64,000 nucleotides of DNA from Sarcocystis neurona (Eukaryota > Apicomplexa > Conoidasida > Eucoccidiorida > Sarcocystidae). Below, piece after piece: positions 32,061 to 42,100 of the stretch; the first letter of the stretch is position 1, and each line of letters opens with the position of its first letter. The stretch is taken from NCBI GenBank assembly GCA_000727475.1, contig KL647313.1, positions 849,665 through 913,664 on the forward strand, given 5' to 3'. The notes beneath the pieces are model-generated. The model was not told the origin of the DNA and ran no database searches. It worked only from the letters and a program-made list of their open reading frames with translations. The position numbers were made by a program, and so were the translations under genes.

Positions 32061-35000
32061 GATATGTATCGATGTGTCTATTTATCTTTTTGCCGGTCTG
32101 CTGCTCTTTTTCCTTGATAAATCCCTATTACTAAGTTTCGACTGTTGCCGTACTGCTCGTGTATATATATATACGTACGTACTTTCACATGCTGTCCACC
32201 GCTTATGTACACGTATGTTATTCTGTTCTTATTTATATATATATATATATGTATATACAGCCCCATATCTTCTGCCTCTCATATATATATATATATATGT
32301 ACGTGTGTGTACATAGTGCTTCTCTTTTTGCTTTCGTGTGCGTACACATATACATTTGCTTATATACCTTTATATATATATATATGTGTTAAAGTAGATA
32401 TATAGACTGTGTACTCATATATTCATACATATAAATGTATATATATATACATATGTAATTGTCTCTGTGTGTATGCCGCTCCTCCCTCCCCTCCTGTTGA
32501 CATACCTTCACATAGAGAGTAGCATGAAAGCGACGTCCACACATATATACATATGTATATATCCAGAACCACAAGAGCTACGACCATATACATATATATA
32601 TGTATAGAGAGCGAGAGGAGAAGGTTCCTACAATAGAAGAAGGGTTTCGTGTTTCACAGATGTGTTCCTCGTGCTATTCCTGTGGCGCAGAATACAGAAA
32701 TATAATTACCTGTAAAACGCGTATATCTGCTGCTTTCCTGCGGTGGTGGTGGTGATGGTGGAACGCGCAGGTGTCGCTGATCGGCCCGTGGGTGCCGTGC
32801 GTGAACGAACAGGGGCAGCTCGAATTTGCTGCCGTCACTCCGTCGGGATTTCTGCAGTAAAACTGTCCACCTCAACGGAAGCAACTCTGGTGGAAACTGC
32901 GTAAAGTCGAAGAAAACAGAGAAGGGCTTGAAGAAGAAGAAGGGGGGAGAACGAGAAGAAGTCGTGAAGAAGTTGTTCTGACTGAAACACCAGTGAAATC
33001 GAAGAAGAAGAAGATTTGTTCGCCACAGACAGAGGATAGTAGTTTTCTGCGGAGAACTGCCTTTCATATGGAAATTACGCGGTTTTGTAGAAGAAGAAAA
33101 AGGACACCTCAGCAGAAAAGTCTGGAGAAATATTAGGAAAGGGTCACAACTGCACAAAGCCCCAACAATACACTACCGTATATATACGTGTATAGATGAG
33201 TCTACACTACTATATATATATATGGACACGTCTACGTACATATACACATGTATACATATCTAGATATGTATATTTCGACACGTCTACGTACACGTATATC
33301 TATATATATGTATATATGTGCACACGTGTACGTACGTGTATGTATGTGCATCAGGCGGGAGGCCAGCTGAGTAGTATTCAAGAGTGTTGGTGCCTGCGCG
33401 GGCTTTTGTAGGAGAGGAGGAGTGGCTGAAATGAGCGCGGGCGGGCAGTTATGTTGAAAAAAAGTGAGAGACGCGTTCTCCGTTTGTGACGCAAAAGTCG
33501 ACTCAAAAAAGGGGTCGAAGAAGAAGAAGACGACGAAGAGAAGGTGAAGAAGAAGAAGACCGAAGAAGAAGAAGAAAAGGAGTATAAGAAGATGTGGAAG
33601 TGGGCACGGCGCAGGTTTTTCACGTCGTCAAGCGCGAAGAACTTTCCAGAGAAGGGAAGTGCGAGAAGAGCACCGATAGGGACGTTGCCCTCCCCGAGGA
33701 AAGGAGGGAAACTTGCTGCTGCGAGGTGTTTTTGTGCTACGTGGAAGTTTGTGCTCCTCTTCACTGAAAGGAGATTCCGTCGTTTTGTGGAACTAAAAAA
33801 GGAAGTTCTCCGACTCACACGTGTGAAAATCGAGCGTTTCCTTCTCTCCGTCCTTCTCTTCGCTTCTTGTGCTCTCGTCGTCGCTTTCCCGTGTCTGTTC
33901 CGCCTACGCGGCACACCTCTTTTTCGACGAATAAATGAAGAGGCGACGTGTTCTCGTCTGTTACGCAAGAAACGACGACGGCGGAAGGGAAAGGGAACCG
34001 GCAGTAAAGAAGAAATTCACATAAAACACGGAGGAAAAAAAGAGCAGATCAGAGCAGTGAACCCAAGCGAGTTCTTCTGCGCCTCTGCCGTTATGTAAAC
34101 GTCCACAGCAAGCTCCCAGGCGGAGAGAAAAAGTTTGTCTCCCTGCTTCGGACGTGTGTGTGTGTGTGTGTACATATATGTATATATATGTATGCGTACA
34201 CGACTACGTTATATAAAGCTTCGACGTGGAAAAGGAACAAAGGGACGCGGAGCACTTCAGAAACAAATGCACACGTTGAGGCGACGTCATAGACGACTTC
34301 TGTTCCTGTTCGTATCAACAAATGAGTCAGGATGTACAGAGATAGGTATATACGTGTATACATTTCTTGTAAACCTCTGATAACCTTTAGGCGTCATCAC
34401 CTTTGTACCCTGGCGTACAGAGACATGTGTACTTGTTAAAGTAACGCTCAGTAGTATACGCGCATATATATATATATATATGGGTATGTGTATGTATACT
34501 TGCAGCAACGTATATATGTCAGTCTGCATGTACAGTAACGCCCAATAGTATACGCACATATATGTGTATATATATATGTATGTATATTTGTACTCGCATC
34601 AACGTATATGTGTCAGTCTCTTTGTATGCACTGTCGCATATGAGGAACTGATTTCCTGGAGGAGCCGCTGCTGCTGTTGAGCGATTAGCTGCTGCTGCAG
34701 CGCCGCAGCACGTGGTGCTACAGCAGCAGCTGCTAGACGTTTCACTTGTGGACGCAGTAAACCGGTGCAGCGCACAGCTATTGTTGCTGTTTACGTGCCA
34801 CGGGTCTTCTGCTGCTGCTGTTGTTGACGCCGTGCATGTGTGGTGACGCTGATTCCAAGGCAGCCCCTAGTCCCTAGCTCCGTCTCAGGAGTAGGAAAAT
34901 CACTTGCACCAGAGAATAGGACCGCGAGCACTCGATAAGAAGAGAAGTGCAGAGAGGCACGTGGACGGTCGTGGCTGTTCGCACTTGCCAGGATATCTTG

Positions 35001-35757
35001 TTGTGCAATTCTCTCGCATTCTTTGTCACTTTACATCTGCACATAAGTAATAGTACGTGGACACGTGTCCACTGGGTCAGCACCTCCTAGACAAGCATGC
35101 ACGTCGTGAGTGGAACTCGCGGCCCGAGCTGGAATCGTGACGAAGCAAGACGCCCCCACTGCCAGAAAAAGATGTGAAGTTGCCGACTTGGCGGCGCCGC
35201 ACAGTAGAGGACACATGAAAATGGGCGTTTGCTGGTGAACATGCAGAGAAATTCCCACACGCACACAAGTCACACGGATGTAGATTATGTACATAGAGAA
35301 ACAAATATATGCAAAAAGTAAATCTACAGAGGTCCTGCACACCTCCAAGTATCTGCACGCAAGCAGTAGTGTGCGTATAACGTGAAGGAGCGGATGCGTT
35401 CGTGTGCGTATGCAGGGGCACGTACATCCACCCGTCGGTCACGTGTACGCGTCCACACCTGTTCATATAGATTCTATTGTTTCTCCACAGCAACTTATCC
35501 ACTTACGTATATATCTGTTAAAAGAGTAATAAGGTTGGCAGCGGGCCAGCACGCTGTCGGGTTAGACAAAAACGCACGTATTCCTGGAGTTGTTAAATAG
35601 GTAGCAAGGACGCGTGTGTGTGCAAGTGTGTAGATTCACAACCGACGATGGAAGTACATGCACATGGGTGAAACTATTATACATATGTGTATATATGTAG
35701 CAGAGGCGCGTATTTTCGTGTACACACGGCGGTGCAACCACTCCTGTGCATATGTAT

Positions 35758-35796
<39 letters not shown>
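32061..35796. other. Repeat-poor segment with TA tracts and purine-rich blocks
   Basis: TA microsatellites at 32230-32300, 32370-32390, 33210-33320, 34180 and 34465-34600. Two strongly purine-rich plus-strand blocks at 32870-33130 and 33480-34050 contain GAA-rich runs. The second holds a 184-codon frame, 33544-34098, with a possible membrane span (LLSVLLFASCALVVAFPCLF). Its Lys/Arg/Glu-heavy composition comes from the purine bias and I do not call it a gene. A short CTG/CAG cluster is at 34660-34740. Confidence 0.5.
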
Positions 35797-36300
35797 NNNN
35801 NNNNNNNNNNNNNNNNNNNNNNNNNNNNNNNNNNNNNNNNNNNNNNNNNNNNNNNNNNNNNNNNNNNNNNNNNNNNNNNNNNNNNNNNNNNNNNNNNNNN
35901 NNNNNNNNNNNNNNNNNNNNNNNNNNNNNNNNNNNNNNNNNNNNNNNNNNNNNNNNNNNNNNNNNNNNNNNNNNNNNNNNNNNNNNNNNNNNNNNNNNNN
36001 NNNNNNNNNNNNNNNNNNNNNNNNNNNNNNNNNNNNNNNNNNNNNNNNNNNNNNNNNNNNNNNNNNNNNNNNNNNNNNNNNNNNNNNNNNNNNNNNNNNN
36101 NNNNNNNNNNNNNNNNNNNNNNNNNNNNNNNNNNNNNNNNNNNNNNNNNNNNNNNNNNNNNNNNNNNNNNNNNNNNNNNNNNNNNNNNNNNNNNNNNNNN
36201 NNNNNNNNNNNNNNNNNNNNNNNNNNNNNNNNNNNNNNNNNNNNNNNNNNNNNNNNNNNNNNNNNNNNNNNNNNNNNNNNNNNNNNNNNNNNNNNNNNNN
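35797..36300. other. Assembly gap of 504 N
   Basis: A run of N bases flanked directly by (TA)n tracts at 35759-35794 and 36309-36346. The gap falls in a dinucleotide repeat the assembly could not cross, and its stated length may be arbitrary. Open frames reported across the Ns are meaningless. Confidence 0.98.
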
Positions 36301-36305
36301 TGTGC

Positions 36306-36348
<43 letters not shown>

Positions 36349-36648
36349 AATCTCAGGTTTGACGGGCATACGTATGCAGGTGTATGAGTGTGGCATCCCA
36401 CTTGCGCTCTAAAGGTCGCTGTGTACGGGTGAGAATCTGCATACGAGACGCTTGGAGCGGCGGCTCACTCTGGCGGATGCCGTGCATCTTCGGCCCTCTG
36501 AAGCAGAGCAAGGCTGAGTATTAAATGGGCAGGCAGCAGATCTAATAATCTTTCCACTACGCTTCAAACGAAGGGGTATCCAGAGGCTAGCTACGAATAT
36601 ATCACTACACACAGTTGTACAGGTGCAGCGCATAGGTAGTACTCAGCT

Positions 36649-38002
36649 GTGTGCCCGAGTACACTGATGGATAAATGCCTCAACGTGCGTCTCGCGCTGT
36701 TGCTGCAGTCCGAGAGAAGAAGCAGATTCAGAGCTATTTCCCCGAAGAACAACGTGACGATGCCATCTTGTGCTAGCCTACACTTTCTGACAGTAGCTGC
36801 GGCTGCTCTGCCAGCCGCCGTTCTTAACGTTCCTCTCGCCGAACGCGCCTTTACGTATCCGTGTCGTAACACTCTCGCCCTTTACGCCCCTGTGGGGTCT
36901 CTGCGGAGCTGCTGCGGGTTCAAAAAACTGCATGCGCTGCTCTTGTGGCTGCGCGAGCTCTCAAAATTTGCTGATGTTTCCTGCCGCTCCTGCGTCCTGT
37001 GCGGCGCCACCCCAAGCTGCTGCTGTCCAGCACTTCTGGACGCTTGTTCTCTGCTCTTCAGCGTCGCCTGTCTCATCACTCCGCCCTGTCACTACTCGCT
37101 CTTGCGGTTACTTGCTGTTGCGGCTCCTTGCTGCTGCTGCTGCTGCTTTTCGACGTCCCTGTTGCTCGCGACTGCCGTTGCTGGTGTTACTCACGCTTCT
37201 CTCCTCAACGTCGAATCCGGCTGCACCTGTCGGCGCAACTTGCTGTTCTTGGTAGCGTTGTCGTCAATATGGCTGGTGCACAGGGTGTTGCTCTGCCCGA
37301 CGCTACTCGCCTGCCTCCTGTGCTGTTGCCGAGGGGACTGCGGCTGCTGTTGATACATTTCAATTTCCTTAATATAAGGACTTGCGCCACCCCAAGACCT
37401 CTCACATTTCTGCAAGACGGCAACAACTGTCGCGCTGCTGTCGCTTTGGCTGCTGATGTTGCTGGGCTGCTGGTGCTGCTTCTCTTACGACTCGTCCCGT
37501 ATTTGCGCTGTTTGCCCACCCAAGCAGTGGAGGGTGCAGACACACGCACGCATATAAAAGTGCATCCCCGTAAGTCTTCTGTATGCGCACGTGTGTACCT
37601 AAGCACCTTTGTGCGTTCGCGCATTACTTACACATATTCTACCCGGGTGTGTGCCTGTACGTGTATACGGTGACCCGTAGGCGTTTCTCGCGTCACTTAT
37701 GCAAAGGCGTCGTGACCCCAGCGGCAGCTGTTTTCTTGCGCTGCTGCTTTGCAGCAGCTGCTGCTGTTTTGATGCTGCTTATCGAAGAGACAGCAGCCGC
37801 TCTTTTTGTTCGTGTTTCTCAGTCGCTAAAGCAGAAATGCTCTGCGCTCGTACTCAGAAAAAACTCCGCAGAGGCACGCAGGCTTGCCGACGTCCGGCTG
37901 TTAGGCAGTCTTGCGGGCACTTCACCCGACGTGGAAAACTCTTTTGTCATCCGTGTGCTGAGCGAGGTCAAAAAAACGCCCTGCCGTGAAGTTATTTTGT
38001 GA
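36649..38002 (+). CDS. Weak multi-exon candidate gene, function unknown
   Basis: Three plus-strand segments in different frames have ordinary amino-acid texture. The first is about 36660-36980, hydrophobic and Cys-rich. The second is about 37230-37510 and includes NMAGAQGVALPDATRLPPVL. The third is about 37770-38002, ending SEVKKTPCREVIL before a TGA. Acceptor-like CAG sites precede the second and third. CTG runs lie between them. The exon limits are guesses, the strand is not certain, and I recognise no domain. Confidence 0.25.
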
Positions 38003-39188
38003 AGCTGCGTCATGGGCAGAAACCGCCACTCCACAACCGCTTCGTCTATACGTGTCAGAAGCACAAACTTCTGGTGGGTTCAACGTGTGACGCTTCCCAT
38101 ACAAATATCCGTGAGTCATCCGCGCGTGCGAACAAACACAGACGTGTGTTCGTCTCTCCCTCTCCCGTTCGTCACACACACTTCGCCCTTATGCCGTGCG
38201 TCTCCGGCGCCGCCCGCTCGCGTAGTGACACGAAGAGAAAGCGGGAGACGTGTGGCTCTGTGTTAGTCCACATAAATGTACATCTACCTGCGTTCTCCTG
38301 AAGGGCCCGACGCACAGAGCTGGAAGGAAATGCATTTCCTTCGAAGTTGTCATGTGTACACACACACACACACAAACACGCATGTCCACACGGCGGCGCA
38401 TATAGGTCGACAGAGAGAGAACAACACAGGAAATATTCCAGGCACACGCAGCTGTAAACACAAGGCGGTGTGTAGGAGGATGAAGAGAAGTTCTTCTTGC
38501 GAATAGAACGACTGCTATTAGGCAGCGAAGACGTAAGTCACTCATCTTGTCGGAGGAGAAGTCACGAATGTGCGGCCGCCTCGACCCCGGCTGGCCCTCG
38601 CGCCAGCAAGCCTCCCCCCTCCCGCCACCCGTCCTGCAGACGCGGCTACACACGTGCGTGCGCAACTCTGTTTGCCCTCTCTGACATTCTTCCGCATCTC
38701 TGCATGCGGCTACTCCACAGACGAAGTCTTCGAAAACGAAACAGCGGGGAGGTGACGATGTGTCTCTCTTTATCTCTCGCTTCCCCTGCGAATTCTTCTG
38801 GAGAGATAAGCGGGCCTTGCTGCTTCTTCAGAGACGCGGAGGAGGGAGAGGCCGGGGGGGGACTTGTCTCTTGCACTCTGAAATGCGGGCGTGCTGCCAG
38901 AGGGAACGCGCACCGGACCGGCACCGACGCAGCGAGAAAGAGACGGAGACAGAGCTATTACAGTCTCGCTGGCTGCTTCCTCCTGTTTACGCGCGTTGCT
39001 TTTCCCTCGCAGCTTCACCGGCCCACGAAAATTTAAAACGACTCCACTCTTTTTGTTGCACTGCGTGTTTCGGACCAGCGCAGCCACTGCGGTTCAGCGC
39101 GCCAGGAACCTTCGCAGAGATACACAGGCATGTTGCATGTATGTCCTTGTCCGCATCGCAGCCCCCCTTGCTGCTGTTGCTGCTGCTG
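38003..39188. other. Intergenic region, mostly featureless
   Basis: Mixed GC-rich sequence with a (CA)n tract at 38353-38372. The part nearest 39188 may be the 3'-untranslated region of the minus-strand BAH/TFIIS gene. Open frames here are short or overlap on both strands; none is supported. Confidence 0.5.
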
Positions 39189-42100
39189 CTAGCGACGGCG
39201 GGCCTGCTGCAGTTCCTTCTTCACGCGTTGGTAGCCGATATCCAGGTAGCGGTAGAGCGCGGCGGCCATCGCTTTGTAGTCAAGTGCGGCCGCCGCGAGG
39301 CGTTGCTGCTGCTTTCGTTGCTGCTGCTGCTGTGGCTGTGCGACTTCTGCTTCCTCTTCTCTTTTCGGCGGTGTTGCTGCAGCCGCTGCCGCCAGGCCGT
39401 CGAGCAGCCGCTGCAGCCGCTCCTTCACTGCCCCCGGCGTGTAGCGGTCGCAGTTATACGGGGCTTCCAGTCCTGCTGCTGCTCCTCCTTCTGCTGCTGC
39501 CCTCTCCCCAGCTACGTCTGCCTCTGCTCCTGTCGACCCGCTGCGCTTCGAAAGACGCTGCTGCCCCTGCTGCTGGCTGTCGCCGCTATGGGGCAGTAGC
39601 TGCGGAAGCCGAGACAACTGCTTCCTCGCTCGCGTCACCCGCTTCTGCTGCTGCTGCTTCTGTTGCTGCTGCTGCTCTCGGGCCGGGCCGTCGCCTGCTT
39701 TCGTATCCACGGAAAAAGCTACGTGCTTCTGCGTGCGTCGCTGCTGCTGCTTCTGGCTTTTTCCTGTTCCTGGAGCAGCGCCTTCTCCTCCTCCTTTTCC
39801 TTCCTTTCTTGCTGCTGCGGTTCCCGCCTCTCCGTCTCCTCTTCCTCCTGCCGCTGCCGCGCTGCTGTCGCTGCTGTTCTCCGCTGCGCCTTCAGCTCCT
39901 GCAGCTCTTTCCTTTTTCCCTCTGCTGCTGCTGCTGTCCTCACCCTCTGCTGTTCCGCTACTGCTGCTGCTGCTAGAGTCCGCGGCGGCTTCTCCGGAAG
40001 CGGCTGCTGCTGCGTCCTCAGCTGCGAACAATTTCTTCAAACACTCGAGCTGCTGCTGAGGCGTCTGCTGCTCTTGCTGCTGCTTCTGCTTCTCTTCCGC
40101 CCCCACATGCTGTGCTGCAGTCTCGTTGCTGCTCCCTCTCTTCCCGTCAGTTTTCTCTGTCACTTCTGCTGCGCTTGCTGCTGCTTCGTTCTCGTGCTGC
40201 CGCTCCTCTTCCCCGCGATTCTGCTTCCCCTTCGCCTTCTGGAGCAGCAGCCGCAGGTTGCTGCTGCCGCTACTGCCGCTGCGCATCTTCCTGACGCTGT
40301 GTTCTTGCTTAACTTTCGTATTCTTCTCCTCCCCGCTGGTGCTCCCTTCCCCCTTGCTGCTGATGCTGCTCTCGCTGTCGCTGCTGCTGCTGTTCTCGCT
40401 CCCGCTGTCGCTGCTGCTGCTGCTCACACTTGACGTCGTGGAGTCGAGCTGCTGCCCTCTTTTTTCGCCTGATCCTGCGGCAGTAGCAGCAACGGCACCA
40501 AGTAACTGGCTCTTTCTTCTGCTTTGTCTTCCCGTAGCAGCGGCGGAAGCAGACGGACCATGCTGGCTCTCTGTTCCTTCCCGCACGAGGCGCCTTCTTC
40601 GCAGCACTTTCTTGTTTTCACTCCCTCCTGCTTGTACAAGGCTGTTGCTGTTGCTGCGACTCTTCCACGTCTTCTTTTTGCTGAGAACACTGCTTTCTCG
40701 GCTGCTGCTTTCTCCACTTTCTCCGCTGGTGCTGCTCACGCTGCTGGTGCTGCTCTCGCTGCTGCTGCTGCTGCCTCCGCTGCTGCTGCTGCCCTCGCTA
40801 CTGCTGCTGCCCTCGCTACTGCTGCTGCCTTCGCTGCTATCTCCGCTGCTGCTGCTACTCGTCTCGGCGTCCGCGCCTCTGTGGCCCTGCCTCTGTTTTC
40901 CACCTTCGCTGCTCTCCTCCTTTCCTTCGTTATCTGTCTCTTTCTGGTGTTTCTCACCCGTCCCTCTCGCCACTGCTGTCCCCCCCTTCTTCTTCTTCCT
41001 GCTGCTGTTGCTCTCCCTGCTGCTGTCACTGCTGCTGTCACCGCTGCTCACCACGTCTGCGGCTGCCCACCTCTGCCCTGCCTTCGACTCTGGCGCCTCT
41101 CCGCGTTCTGCTGCTGCCCCCGCCCGTCGCTTTCTTCGACTCTTCTCGGATTCTCCCTGCCTCTCAAGAATTGACTTCTCCTCGCGCTGCTGCTGCTGCT
41201 CGTGCTGCTCCTTTATCTCCTCCTGCTGCTTCTTCCCCCGGCTCTGCGCCGGCGTCTCGCTGGCTCCTCCGGGCTGCCGTTCGCGCTCTTCTTCTTCCTT
41301 CTCCTCCTCTTCACAACGCGTTTCGCCACTACTTCGATATTTCTTCTTCTTCCTCCTCTTCCATTTCCTCTTCGATCTTCCCAACGCCGCAGCTTCTTCG
41401 TCATCACTTTTCACGTCCTCTTCTCCGCTTCGCCGCTGCTGGGGCTCTCCGTCCTCACCTGCCCTCCTCCTCCTCCTCTTGGCCTGCTGCTGCAGCTGTC
41501 TTTGTCGCTGCTGCTGCAGCAGCCCCGGGGCAGCTGCTGCTGCTTTTCTCACTCCTGCTGCCGTCCCTGCTTCAACGCCGCCCCCGGCCTCTGACGCTGC
41601 TGCCGCTGCTGGTCCTCCCGCTGCTGCTCCTGCTGCCGCTGCTGCAGGCACGTTGTCAAGATCGTCGGCGTACGCCTCAGATACAGCTGCTACTCTCGCA
41701 GCATTTCTGCTGCGCGCCAACACATCCGCAGGCGTTTCCTGCAGCAGCACGGCTTCCCGAAAGTGCCTCTCTCTCTCTTCTTCTCTCTCTTTTATCACAG
41801 CAGCGGGAGCCAGCTCTGCAGGCTCCATACTCACCAGCTGCTGCGTTGGCAACTGGCCAGACAAAACTTTGATTCGCAGTTCGGTGCTGCTGCTTCGCTT
41901 TAAATTGCATAGCAGCTCAAAAAATCGCTGCTTCTGTCGCCGAGAGTCCAAATTCCCGTGCTGCAGCTGGAAGGCCGCATGCACCGCTGCAGCGCATGCT
42001 TCTGCTGTCTCAAACACAAGCGCCCCCCCTCCCCCACTTTCACGCTGTCCTGCTGCCATTCCTCCTGCTGCTACTGCTGTTCCTGCGTCCTCGCTTCCAG

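Noticed and set aside
35636..36412. Open frames of 213-241 codons around the N run
   Set aside because: They exist only because the Ns contain no stop codons, and their ends are (TA)n read as Tyr-Ile repeats.
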